Source: Zoroaster sp. YZ-2022 (taxonomy: Eukaryota; Echinodermata; Asteroidea; Forcipulatida; Zoroasteridae). Taken from it: a stretch of DNA of 64,000 nucleotides. A model generated the notes under the pieces. The model searched no databases. It had not been told where the DNA came from and saw only the letters and a list, made by a program, of their open reading frames with translations. Positions 1-9,684 of this stretch are shown in pieces (the first letter of the stretch is position 1; each line of letters opens with the position of its first letter). The stretch lies in contig CM055816.1 of assembly GCA_029582265.1 (NCBI GenBank), forward strand, positions 8,680,047 to 8,744,046. Reading direction: 5' to 3'. The translations under genes were made by a program, and so were the position numbers.

Positions 1-683
1 ATTTTCGGCTATTTTTGATTTTAAAGCAATGTAAAAATGCAATTGGTTGTGATAGAAACTCAAAAATTGGCATAAATAATCTCTGAACCATGCTCTTAAC
101 ATTAACATTCATTGCTAAAGTAGGCAATAAAGCATGAGTTGAATTTCACAATTTTGAGATATACAACAGTTTGTAGTAAAACATAAGAGTGTTGTTAATG
201 TTCAAGTATGTTTCACAAGTTTAGAGATAGATTTAAGCTCAGGCTTTTGAATTTTTCAGAAATATAAATTGTTTGGATGAGAAAAATACATGTTTGAAGT
301 GTGTTGACTTATTTTCATTTTTGACCCTCTTGGTTGACACAAATGGTATATGTTAAAAAAACCAGAGCCATATACAGCTATGTGACCCACTCTGGCAAAA
401 CCCAAAACTTCTCAGCATTTACCATAAGGCGTAACAGCCATGAAAAGGTCAAAAACTGACCCCAGGGACCGTGTACCAGTTTGAGATTTTCATGTCACCA
501 TATAGAGCATTTTCTCTAGATTTTGATGGAAAAAGGAAAATAGTCCAGTTATTCAAACAAGTTATATCAATCAAAGCTCAGCCACTTTGGTTTTTATTTA
601 TCTGGCAATACACATCTTATGGATTTAAAGTACGATGTATTATTTATTAGTATAAATGAAGATTCATACACTGTACTGTATAA
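1..683. other. Unassigned non-coding sequence
   Basis: AT-rich sequence with no open reading frame above about 60 codons and no recognised domain. No RNA gene or repeat family is recognised. It probably lies downstream of, or in a 3' intron of, the minus-strand cysteine-rich gene. Confidence 0.4.
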
Positions 684-1596
684 CGCTGTAAAAACGTTGG
701 GCAACATGGGGTTGGGTAAGGTTATTTCTCCAAGAATTGGTCAGTATTTACCACAACTCGTCACCGTTTTCACGAAGAGCCACATATCTCAAATGGCGTG
801 ATTGAGATTTACATTTTACACTGTGCTTAGCTTAAAACTGCAAATCTGCAATACTAAAGCCACGGTTTGCTGTTTAAAACCCCTTACATGATTCTGTAAA
901 AGTTTAACCTCTGTATTGACTAACTAATTTCTTTTAAAATATTGGCTAATTGCCATAGTAGACGTCTGCACTAGTAAGCAGGAGGTCGTGGGTTCGAATC
1001 CCGCCCGAGTCGCCTGTGTAGTTTTTTCACAGACACTCGGAAAGCACACAGTGCTATACACACGTCGGTGTAGGGCAAAATTAAATCAATTGTTTATCTC
1101 CCGACGCAAGAATTTCACCAATCTATAAATTGCCATAGTAATTAGTCAAAGATGTGTCTCTTCGTGAAACCTAAAAAGTGAGATGACCTACTTATACGCC
1201 CATCTGAATACGTGTTTTTACATTATAGGAAAGGGATGCGCATGTCACGTGATCACGCGCACACTGACATATGTGGCTCTTCGTGAAAACGCAGAAACGA
1301 TTTGACCTACATTTACGCCCTTCTGTTGCAATGTATTACATGCATCTTTGGGGATGTGTGGCTCTTCGTGAAAACGCAAAATGCAATTATTGAGATATAC
1401 GCCCATACCTGTATTTATCAATAATTTGTCATTTTAACATTAGTGGCTCTTCGTGAAAACGGTGACGAACTGTTCACATATTTTGGCAAAAAATCATCCA
1501 ACATTGGGCAATGGTAAACCAACTGTGTAACCTGTTGATATGTTGACCAGTGTTGGGCAACATATCAACCGTGTTTGCCCAATATTTCTTACAGTG
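684..1596. mobile_element. Non-autonomous DNA transposon with imperfect terminal inverted repeats
   Basis: The left end reads CGCTGTAAAAACGTTGGGCA and the reverse complement of the right end reads CACTGTAAGAAATATTGGGCA, an imperfect inverted pair. A second inverted pair lies inside: CCGTTTTCACGAAGAGCCAC near 767-786 against its complement near 1442-1461. The motif CTCTTCGTGAAA recurs in direct orientation near 1157, 1276, 1362 and 1446. No coding potential is seen. A SINE is nested at 961-1127. No clear target-site duplication could be read, so the superfamily is open. Confidence 0.5.
961..1127 (+). mobile_element. tRNA-derived SINE (family 2), 5'-truncated, with a 13-bp TSD
   Basis: It starts inside a tRNA-like head (GACGTCTGCACTAGTAAGC), keeps a box-B-like GGTTCGAATCCCGCCC, then has the family body (CACAGACACTCGGAAAGCAC, CCCGACGCAAGAATTTCACC). 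It is bounded by the direct repeat AATTGCCATAGTA at 948-960 and 1128-1140, a target-site duplication. Related copies lie at 21,932-22,136, 34,303-34,507, 45,223-45,426, 53,551-53,690 and 55,947-56,145. The box-A half of the head is missing here. Confidence 0.85.
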
Positions 1597-2890
1597 ATGT
1601 GTATACTAGAACTTAAAACAATTATTTTGTTGAATAAAAATATAATTGATCAGTCTCCTACTACGGTTGGTGCAGTGGGGGAAATCTGGAGGAACCAGGA
1701 TTTTCAGAGCACATAAGACACTTTAGTTTTTATATCGGTTTTCAAGTTTTGCTTAGAAATCCTAATTACACTGGTCTACAGCCAAAATGCTTCCGAAACA
1801 AATGAAGTCAAACTTGACTAATTATGGGTCACTGAGAATGGAAATGATGCTTAAAATTGTTGATTGGCTCTAGTTTTCAAGATATGGTACCGTTTAATGA
1901 CTACAAGAGACAAGCCAAGAAGCGCAGAGTAGACACTGAATAAGGACTGAACTATGAACTGATACATAGTAAGTGTTACATGTACATAAACAGGGCAGGT
2001 GACATAATATCAAGTTAAACAACCATAAACACATGAAAAGACCTAGGTTTACAATTCATGATTAAAAATCTGCTATGTACACCATATACATAGTACATAA
2101 AATGTAAACTTAAATATCTTGGAAACAGTAGCCAATCAGCACATCAAAATCCATAATAAATAGCACATTTTATCTCCGAAGCAGACAACTTTAAAACAAT
2201 TTTTGACCAGTGTTATTAGCGGGGGGCATGCCCTGTTGAAAGTATGCTCTGATCGTGACGATACTGCCTTTAACAAATAAAATGACGTCATAAGGTGTCA
2301 TTGACCAATGGGGCACAGCCCTCACACCAGTGGGGGGCCAGGTACCCGCAGGCGCCATGTACACTGAGGCCGTAGTAAAAATCCTAATTCCTGCTGATGA
2401 GAGCATAATGAATCTATATTGACATTATCATTTCAATTATTGTGTAAAGAATACACCATATAGGTTACACTATGACATTCAGTAACCCATGTTAAAGTCT
2501 ATAATATCATTTGCATAAAATATTATATTTAGTTGATGAATTTCCATTCAAAATGCCCAATGAGTGGAACGGAAATAATCAAGACTGCATGAACCGCCTT
2601 TCAGTCTAATTGATTCTGAGAAAAAAACTAATGTAGAATTATGATTTCTTTTTCTTTTAAATGCTTTATTTCGCATGGAGGAGAAACAAACCATAATTGT
2701 ACAAACCTGAAATGTTAAATCCTTGTAGGGTTTATTAAGAAAAATTATCATGGCCAACAATACTGTGTATTAAACTATAAAGAACAAAAATATCGGCGCC
2801 AAGATCGCGGTAAAACGTTTCATTTTGTATGCATTTCAGATAGCAGTTCGTCTCTGAACACCATCTTTGACATCAACGGGAAAGGTGGAA
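1597..2890. other. Intergenic or intronic sequence, no feature recognised
   Basis: No convincing exon on either strand. A slightly GC-richer patch at 2,210-2,400 has open frames on the minus strand, but they lack the cysteine spacing of the neighbouring exons and I do not call it coding. Confidence 0.35.
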
Positions 2891-2899
2891 CGTGAAACC

Positions 2900-2969
2900 A
2901 TGGGGTACTTGGGTTTCATCGTTGTAGCTCTTATGACGCAGGGATTCTGAGTCATCATGGCACAATTAG
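2900..2969 (+). other. Possible plus-strand first exon with a strong donor
   Basis: A short ATG frame at 2,900-2,950 encodes 16 residues resembling a hydrophobic leader (MGYLGFIVVALM...) and ends in TGA. A second ATG at 2,957 opens M-A-Q-L and runs directly into the donor TTAG|GTAAGTTATG (GT at 2,970). The upstream 2,790-2,890 stretch is less AT-rich than its surroundings. This could be the 5' end of a plus-strand transcript with a small upstream frame, but no acceptor partner was found. It may be chance. Confidence 0.2.
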
Positions 2970-3479
2970 GTAAGTTATGAGTAAATAACTACTCTAAATC
3001 GATCAAGGGAATAATAAGTGTGTCTTAATTTTTCATGGTAGGAAAGTAGAGTACACATTAAGAAGTACACACAACCTATTCTTTTTGCCAAAGCTGTATA
3101 ACTTTTAGGAAAAAAATACACGGGGACTTGGTAGCAAATAACAATTGATTTGGATATGTATAAATTAAATATATATCACTTAGTCCAGATGTTTAACATT
3201 AGTTCATACTGTTGTGTTTGAAAGTCCATTTTACGCCATTTTTTACTTGGGTAAAATGTATTTAACATTTTTGATAAATAAAATCACCATTAGATGGCAC
3301 TTTTTTTTTCTTCTTCAAATTTTTACTCAAATTGGATTTTGTCCACAATTGTTGACCAAAATGGCATGAAACGTAGTTCAGCCTTAATAAAAACATGGCG
3401 TCACAATGTTTTATTGACAAATCTGATAACTCTTGAGCTCTTGAATTATTCTCAGTAATGATTTGCCAAACTGTGAAGA

Positions 3480-3900
3480 TATTTATTGCTTCTCTTCACC
3501 CATGAGTATAAATGGGTACCTGTCAGGGTAGAGATAATTATTGCTTCTCTTCACCCATGAGTATAAATGGGTACCTGTGAGGGTAGGGATATTTATTGCT
3601 TCTCTTCACCCATGAGTATAAATGGGTACCTGTGAAGGTAGAGATATTTATTGCTTCTCTTCACCCATGAGTATAAATGGGTACCTGTGAGGGTAGAGAT
3701 AGTAATTGTGTTTGATTAGCCCTGTAGCGCCAAAACATGTGGCACATAATGGGCTGTATACGCCCCAGGGAGCTGAGAAAGATTACAGGAATGATATTGA
3801 CCCAGTGACCAGGGGAAAATAATGTAAAGCGCTATCATAGAGGTGTAATTCGCTGTGTATATAATTACATGTATGACTTAATATAATTATTATTATTATA
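3480..3900 (+). mobile_element. tRNA-Leu-type SINE (family 1) body and tail with an internal 55-bp minisatellite
   Basis: Four tandem copies of a 55-56-bp unit (TTGCTTCTCTTCACCCATGA...GGTACCTGTGAGGGTAGAG; starts near 3,485, 3,541, 3,596 and 3,651) are followed by the rest of the SINE body: GGGCTGTATACGCCCCAGGG, AGCTGAG, TAAAGCGCT, then an (ATT)n tail near 3,885-3,900. The 55-bp unit is the reverse complement of the CTCACAGGTACCCATTT...GAGAAGCAAT block inside minus-strand copies such as 39,304-39,656. The tRNA head is absent here. Confidence 0.7.
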
Positions 3901-4245
3901 TGTCGGTTAAGGGAAAACATTCAAATCAATTGCTAAATTGTTCCGTCATTGAGAGAATACTAAATGGTTTAAATGTGATATTTTACGCTAAGATATGGTA
4001 AGATATAGGATTGGTTATTCAGAAATAACAAAATGGTCAAATTTTAATGTAAAATTGACTTAGTGTCAAGCTGCTTATGGTATTAATCTTTCTTAGAAAC
4101 AGGATGTTTGAGGTGCTGTCATTTTGAAGAAATTCCTTACCTTTAAGACAAACAGCTTTATTTTTAGTCCAATGAAAAATGTACAGGTCCAGCTAATGTT
4201 TAGAGCAAGTAGACTTAGCAAGTTCAAAGTTCAAAGGTTATTTAC

Positions 4246-4308
4246 CTGCAGGGCAAGGTGTACAGGTTGTTGACCTCGCCAATGAGTAGTACCCAGCGCT
4301 GCAGCTCT
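4246..4308 (-). CDS. Exon: GCC2/GCC3-type cysteine-rich repeat protein (21 codons)
   Basis: The minus strand reads E-S-C-S-A-G-Y-Y-S-L-A-R-S-T-T-C-T-P-C-P-A-G, the classic C-x-x-G-Y-Y-S...C-x-x-C-P-A-G pattern of GCC2/GCC3 (ephrin-receptor-like) modules in secreted and membrane proteins. The acceptor AG is 4,310-4,309 and the donor is GCAG|GTAAATAACC with GT at 4,245-4,244. The exon is 63 nt and phase 1 at both ends. Unusually, the acceptor abuts a (TTA)n stretch that is the tail of a SINE, so the normal polypyrimidine tract is a TTATTATTA repeat. The next downstream exon was not found. The family assignment is confident; whether this exon is still spliced is not. Confidence 0.7.
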
Positions 4309-4310
4309 CT

Positions 4311-4667
4311 ATAATAATAATAATAATAATAATGTATAGATTTATATAGCGCACGTATCCACCAACTAAGTGGCGCTCAAGGCGCATTATATTATTATCC
4401 CTGCTCATAAGGCTCATAAGGCTCATAAATCATTCCTGAAACCATCTCAGCTCCCTGGGGAGTATACAGCTCAATTGCTGCCATTTCTAGCGCATATAGA
4501 GCAAACCATCTCTGCCTTCACAGGTACCCATTTAACCCCTGGGTGGAGAGAAGCAATTATGGTTAAGTGTCTTGCTCAAGGACACAGGTGTCACGGCCGG
4601 GCTCGAACCCACACTCTGCTGCTGGCAACACCAGAACTTGAGTTCAGTGCGCTAGACCGCACGACAA
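4311..4667 (-). mobile_element. tRNA-Leu-derived SINE (family 1), full head to (ATT)n tail
   Basis: On the minus strand a tRNA-like head carries ACTCAAGTTCTGGTG (as in tRNA-Leu with a CAA anticodon) and a box B GGGTTCGAGCCCGGCCGTG. The body follows (CTTGAGCAAG, ACCCAGGGGTTAAATGGGTA, GGGAGCTGAG, CGCCTTGAGCGCCACTTAG) and the tail GCGCTATATAAATC runs into an ATT repeat. Other copies are at 27,111-27,462, 39,304-39,656, 51,579-51,937 and 58,196-58,544. Here it fills an intron of the cysteine-rich gene and supplies the next acceptor. Confidence 0.8.
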
Positions 4668-4832
4668 TCCACTTTACGTGCATTATACAACACACGGGAC
4701 CTACGGCTTTACGTCCCATCCGAAGGACGAAGCAATTATGGTTAAGTACCTTGCTCAAGGACACAAGTGTCACGACCGGGGCTCGAACCCACACCCTGCT
4801 GCTGGCAACACCAGAACTTGAGTTCGGTGAGC
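4668..4832 (-). mobile_element. Second, 3'-truncated SINE head in tandem
   Basis: Directly beside the previous copy, a second tRNA-Leu-like head (CACCGAACTCAAGTTCTGG, then GGTTCGAGCCCCGGTCGTGA) continues through CTTGAGCAAGGTACTTAACC and then diverges (GTCCTTCGGATGGGACGTAA). Its 5' end merges with the coding sequence of the exon at 4,833-4,958, so the usual donor of that exon is missing. The minus-strand reading frame stays open from the exon through both SINE heads to a stop near 4,591. Confidence 0.65.
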
Positions 4833-4958
4833 CGGCCGGGCATTCAAGACAATTCTGTTGAGCCGGTGAGGCACTGTAGTATCCATCTTCGCAGGCAAAG
4901 GCTTCGGCTGACCCTAGAGGGCAGTAGAACCCTGCTCCACATTTGTAGCAGACGGAAT
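4833..4958 (-). CDS. Exon: GCC2/GCC3-type repeat with SINE-invaded donor
   Basis: The minus strand reads D-S-V-C-Y-K-C-G-A-G-F-Y-C-P-L-G and continues to Q-N-C-L-E-C-P-A-G. Cysteine spacing (C-x-x-C-x-x-G-x-x-C, later C-x-x-C-P-A-G) matches the other exons. The acceptor is TTATCGTAG|AT with AG at 4,960-4,959, phase 1. The expected donor after CCGGCCG (4,833), where sister exons have G|GTAAxx, is replaced by SINE sequence (GCTCACCG). Possible rescue donors lie in the SINE (CTG|GTGTTG in phase 1; the stronger AAG|GTACTT in phase 0, which would shift the frame). The gene may therefore be broken here or include an exonised SINE piece. Confidence 0.65.
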
Positions 4959-4994
4959 CTACGATAAGGTAGAGATAGCAGATTGTTTTGATAT

Positions 4995-5407
4995 TAAGCT
5001 TGGGCGATATCAATTGTTTTCATCCACGATATATCGACAAACAAATATCGCAATTTTCGATATAATCACGATTATATTTTCATTCATGCATGATGCATTA
5101 GCGCTGATAACCACAAGTATGTACCCCTCTACAAGCCTCACAACAAATCGTAAATTCATTTGCATGTATGTACTTCTGAAGTAGTTCACTTTTGTTTCTC
5201 ACTTCCAAAAGCTGAAAAGACTGTTCTAATAATTTGTTTCCATGGAATTTCTGACTTGACTTAACAATGGCAATTTTTTTAAATCGCGATATATATTTTT
5301 AATTGCGATTTACCAATATCTCGATAATATAGAAAGGTTCTCGATATCATAATCGAATAAAAAAGGCATCGCGATATTCAATATTATCGTGTTATCGCCC
5401 AAGCTTA
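4995..5407. mobile_element. hAT-like MITE with 15-bp TIRs and an 8-bp TSD
   Basis: It begins TAAGCTTGGGCGATA and ends with the exact inverse TATCGCCCAAGCTTA. It is flanked by TTTGATAT (4,987-4,994) and TTTGATAA (5,408-5,415), an 8-bp duplication with one mismatch. No coding capacity. A second family member at 54,505-54,838 has a perfect 8-bp duplication. Eight-bp TSDs are typical of hAT elements. The MITE sits 35 bp upstream (minus sense) of the acceptor at 4,959. Confidence 0.85.
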
Positions 5408-5828
5408 TTTGATAATCCCTCTGAAGCACCGGAGGTCTTGAGAATTACCTAAAGGTAGAGGTTGTATTGTTTTTGAAAATGCTTCTGAAGCACTACGGTT
5501 GCTCAGGGCTGTGTACTCTCCAAAGAGAAATCAATGGTGCATAAATACCAAGGGGGCCTTGTTTCCTTCTACGGTGGGTGTGTCCCACCACCCCCCCAGA
5601 AATCAACTACAACCATAATCCCACATATATTTCCCCTATTTTGGGTCTCCCTCTCCCTTCCCCAACCCCCCTCTTATATTTTTCCTGTGCCGTGTGTCTC
5701 CCCAACCCTTCTGAATGAAACGTTGTGTAAACCCATAGTCCCACTTGAGGTTGCATTACGATGTAACAGGATCAAAGGGCGCCCTCGCTGAGGTCACAAG
5801 AAATGTCCATCATTGCCTCCTGTACATG

Positions 5829-7318
5829 CACCAGGCGAACACATAAAGTGAGTTCCTATTGTTTTAATGTGTGTACAACCATAATCCCAATCAAACAAAA
5901 GTCCCACATTGGCTCAAGTATACACACCAGGCAGAGAGCATTAGTCAGGATTTAGAAATAGGGTGTCCAAATTTGCTGGGAATTACAAAATAGGGTGTCA
6001 CTTTATACGCATACATGTAAATGACAGATGAAATAGGGTGTCCAAACTGTTGACTTTGTACGCATACATGTAAATGACAGATGAAATAGGGTGTCCAAAC
6101 TGTTCACTTTGTACGCATACATGTAAATGACAGATGAAATAGGGTGTCCAAACTGTTGACTTTATACGCATACATGTAAATGACAGATGAAATAGGGTGT
6201 CCAAACTGTTCACTTTATACGCATACATGTAAATGACAGATGAAATAGGGTGTCCAAACTGTTCACTTTATACGCATACATGTAAATGACAGATGAAATA
6301 GGGTGTCCAAACTGTTGACTTTATACGCATACATGTACATGACAGATGAAATAGGGTGTCCAAACTGTTCACTTTATACGCAATGACAGATGAAACTGGG
6401 TGTCCAAACTGTTCACTTTATACGCATACATGTAAATGACAGATGAAACAGGGTGTCCAAACTGTTGACTTTATACGCATACATGTAAATGACAGATGAA
6501 ACAGGGTGTCCAAACTGTTGACTTTATACGCATACATGTAAATGACAGATGAAATAGGGTGTCCAAACTGTTCACTTTATACGCATACATGTAAATGACA
6601 GATGAAATAGGGTGTCCAAACTGTTCACTTTATACGCATACATGTAAATGACAGATGAAATAGGGTGTCCAAACTGTTCACTTTATACGCATACATGTAA
6701 ATGACAGATGAAATAGGGTGTCCAAACTGTTGACTTTATACGCATACATGTAAATGACAGATGAAATAGGGTGTCCAAACTGTTGACTTTATACGCATAC
6801 ATGTAAATGACAGATGAAATAGGGTGTCCAAACTGTTCACTTTATACGCATACATGTAAATGACAGATGAAATAGGGTGTCCAAACTGTTGACTTTATAC
6901 GCATACATGTAAATGACAGATGAAATAGGGTGTCCAAACTGTTCACTTTATACGCATACATGTAAATGACAGATGAAATAGGGTGTCCAAACTGTTCACT
7001 TTATACGCATACATGTAAATGACAGATGAAATAGGGTGTCCAAACTGTTCACTTTATACGCATACATGTAAATGACAGATGAAATAGGGTGTCCAAACTG
7101 TTCACTTTATACGCATACATGTAAATGACAGATGAAATAGGGTGTCCAAACTGTTCACTTTATACGCATGTAAATGACAGATGAAATAGGGTGTCCAAAA
7201 TTGAAACAGGGTGTCCAAAAGACACCCAGATGCCCCTCTGGCTAATACTATGACACCAGGCAAACACATACATAAGTGAGTTCCTTTTGTTTTAATGTGT
7301 GTACAACCATAATATGCC
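5829..7318. repeat. 53-bp satellite array (about 22 units) inside ~62-bp direct repeats
   Basis: Roughly 22 head-to-tail units of 53 bp (GAAATAGGGTGTCCAAACTG / TT[G or C]ACTTTATACGCATAC / ATGTAAATGACAGAT) run from about 5,990 to 7,195. Two units are shortened by internal deletion (near 6,380 and 7,170). Units alternate between TTGACTT and TTCACTT variants. The array is bracketed by direct repeats at 5,829-5,893 and 7,254-7,318 (CACCAGGC[G/A]AACACATA...GTGTGTACAACCATAAT). Open minus-strand frames across the array are a by-product of the repeat. Confidence 0.9.
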
Positions 7319-7397
7319 ACTTATATTAAGTCAAAAGAAGGTATCTCATTGGCTCATTGTTTGACCTCGACCATAGCGAATGCAAGCTCTCTATTTC

Positions 7398-7545
7398 CCC
7401 TATCCTGGGTGTGTTCCCCCTATACTGGGTGTGTCCCCCTATACTGGGTGTGTTTTCCCCTATACTGGGTGTGTTCCCCCTATACTGGGTGTGTCCCCCT
7501 ATACTGGGTGTGTTCCCCCTATACTGGGTGTGTTCCCCCAATAGA
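7398..7545. repeat. ~20-bp minisatellite (CCCCTATACTGGGTGTGTTC), first array
   Basis: About seven tandem copies of a 20-21-bp unit, CCCCTATACTGGGTGTGTTC, with length variation in the C-run. Open frames on both strands here are repeat artefacts. A second array of the same unit lies at 8,506-8,757. Confidence 0.9.
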
Positions 7546-8505
7546 CTGTGTAAGTTGACCTCGAGAACGTACGAGTTTTCGTACATTTACAACGTGTATT
7601 GTGTGCAAATGTTTTATGAAAAGAACTTTATTGTGCTGTTTTAATAAATTTCATCCATTGAATATGGTTTGACTTAATAAAAGCTTGGTTTATATTTTGT
7701 AAATTGTAAACAATTTCGCAAATCTTGGTCAAATAATTTTTTTTTAAACCGACCTTGATTTCTGCTTTCACGTTTGAAACCTTAAAGCCCATGCAACAAA
7801 AGGCGATCGTCGTGATCCTTGACATACACGCATGCATACTCGAGCAAGCTGCTAGATTTAGTTGTAGTACGGTACCCAAACCTCGCGAAAACCGTAGGTC
7901 GTGTGTATAAAGTTTCGTTCTGTTGTTATTGTCTGTGAGCAAGTGTTGTCACCATGGCCCTTTCATTGCAATATTGGTTAAATTATGTAAAGGACGGATC
8001 GAAACTGGCAAGAAAAAGTGAAAACGCAGTTAATTGTTGCAGGGTTCTCCCCTTCCGATGCTGCCGGTAGTGGTAGTAAGATCAATCAAGTACTTGCAAA
8101 GGATGCAACGTCACGCAAAATCCATGCGATACAGGGTCTGTTTTCACGCTACGTAACGAATCACTTATCCCAATTTAAAATATTACCTAACTTCGGTTTG
8201 TCAGTGCATTCGAACACGGTGTAACACAGTCGGCCTAAATTCGCAATTTGACTCTCCATACTGGACATTATAGGTCAAGCATTATTTCTTCATTTTCTCG
8301 AAAGTTTCCAAGCTTTTTTAATATTTTATTTATTACATTGTAAGTTTTAAATGTAATCATTCCATCAATATGTTTTTGGGGTGGAAAAAAGGTGATGTGA
8401 CAAAAATAACAATCATACAAAATTATACACGCGTTAACCTCCCATAGCTGATGGCTCAGAGGTGCCCGGAAGTCAATGGTGACCTTTTCATTGCGAGACT
8501 TACAC

Positions 8506-8757
8506 AGTCTATACTGGGTGTGTTCCCCTATACTGGGTGTGTTCCCCCTATACTGGGTGTGTTTTCCCTATACTGGGCGTGTTCCCCATATACTGGGCGT
8601 GTTCCCCCATATACTGGGCGTGTTCCCCCATATACTGGGTGTGTTTCCCCTATACTGGGTGTGTTCCCCCTATACTGGGTGTGTCCCCCTATACTGGGTG
8701 TGTTCCCCTATACTGAGTATTCCCCCCACTTGATTTTCCCCTATACTGGGTGTGTCC
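8506..8757. repeat. ~20-bp minisatellite (CCCCTATACTGGGTGTGTTC), second array
   Basis: About eleven copies of the same 20-21-bp unit as 7,398-7,545, with substitutions (GGGCGTG, GAGTATT). It ends 50 bp before the degenerate cysteine-rich exon at 8,809-8,917. The 960-bp stretch between the arrays holds no recognised gene. Confidence 0.88.
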
Positions 8758-8808
8758 CCACCCTCCCTCCCTGAACTCAACTATGACCACACCCATACTA
8801 CCACTTAC

Positions 8809-8917
8809 TTCCTGCAGGGCTATACCAGCCTCCTGGGCACGCTGATGTTGACGTGTTTGTACAGCTGTAACCAGCAGAACATGTGGTACATGATGGCGCC
8901 CCCAAGGGAATACGTAT
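8809..8917 (-). pseudogene. Degenerate GCC2/GCC3 exon: lost acceptor and +1 frameshift
   Basis: The minus strand encodes T-Y-S-L-G, then after one surplus base A-P-S-C-T-T-C-S-A-G-Y-S-C-T-N-T and A-C-P-G-G-W-Y-S-P-A-G. The donor A|GTAAGTGG (GT at 8,808-8,807) is strong and phase 1. Ignoring one base of the C5 run at 8,899-8,903 (plus strand) gives 108 nt, the same length as the sister exon 56,818-56,925, and restores one frame. The expected acceptor position reads CATCGA|AT rather than ...AG|AT. The nearest usable AG lies inside the exon (TTACAG|C) and would break the phase. Skipping it would keep the message in frame (phase 1 to phase 1). The extra base could also be a homopolymer assembly error. 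Confidence 0.65.
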
Positions 8918-9684
8918 TCGATGAGACAATCAATATTTACAATTGATATTAAAACATAGAAGTAAATTATGAAATTTATAATTCAAAAATAAACAAAATT
9001 GTTATGTGACACTTACTCAGTGTAAAGCTGATGATGGTATCAATCTTCCCTAGCAATACATGTAATTTGCCGAGATGCTGTCAAAGACTTTGTTTAACAG
9101 TAACAACATGTAAGTGCCCAAATATCAATCACCATTAAATCATTTTTAGACATGTATTTACTGTAAGACCATGTTTCTGAAGAAAAAATTTGAAAAATAT
9201 GTCCTTTATAAAGAGTATTTTCTTTTCCAGAAATAACTTGTAAAATAGCCAAAAACACAGCCCATTTTAATATCTTTATCATTTATTGAATGTAAACAAT
9301 TTACGAGCCTCAATTCATGCATTTTCCTCATTTTTTTCCTTCAATTTATGTCAATGACACAAATTAATTGCTTTTAGCGAAAACAAGCATTGACTCTTAA
9401 AGTATAGTTTCAATCAATTTCATTGATTTTTTTTTAAATTTAAATCATATTCAGTTAGAGATTTTCCCCTTGAACAACGATATTGACAAACTTTTTGCGA
9501 GACCGCCAACTATAAGGTTGGATAGTTCAAATGATACTGGTACTGGTACAGTTATCCAGAGGTCACAGGTTTGAATCACACACAAAGTCAAGTTTTCACA
9601 AAACAAATTGAAAATATATAACTGTACAACACTATCAGAAGTTGAACCACAGCATTTCTTAGTTTTCAAAGTATTCCCATTTAC

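Noticed and set aside
2191..2406. Minus-strand 71-codon frame containing A-P-A-G-T-W-P-P-T-G
   Set aside because: Superficially like a GCC2/GCC3 segment and in the right place, but it has no cysteines in that frame and no matched splice sites.
4370..4861. 163-codon plus-strand frame
   Set aside because: Lies within the tandem SINE family 1 copies; the repeated peptide reflects the duplicated tRNA-like heads.
5998..7320. Repeating minus-strand peptide frames across the 53-bp satellite
   Set aside because: The unit is not a multiple of three and happens to lack stops in several frames; no splice sites, start context or domain.
7326..8774. Open frames rich in YTGCVP or ILGVFP repeats
   Set aside because: Products of the 20-bp minisatellite on both strands; no independent coding evidence.
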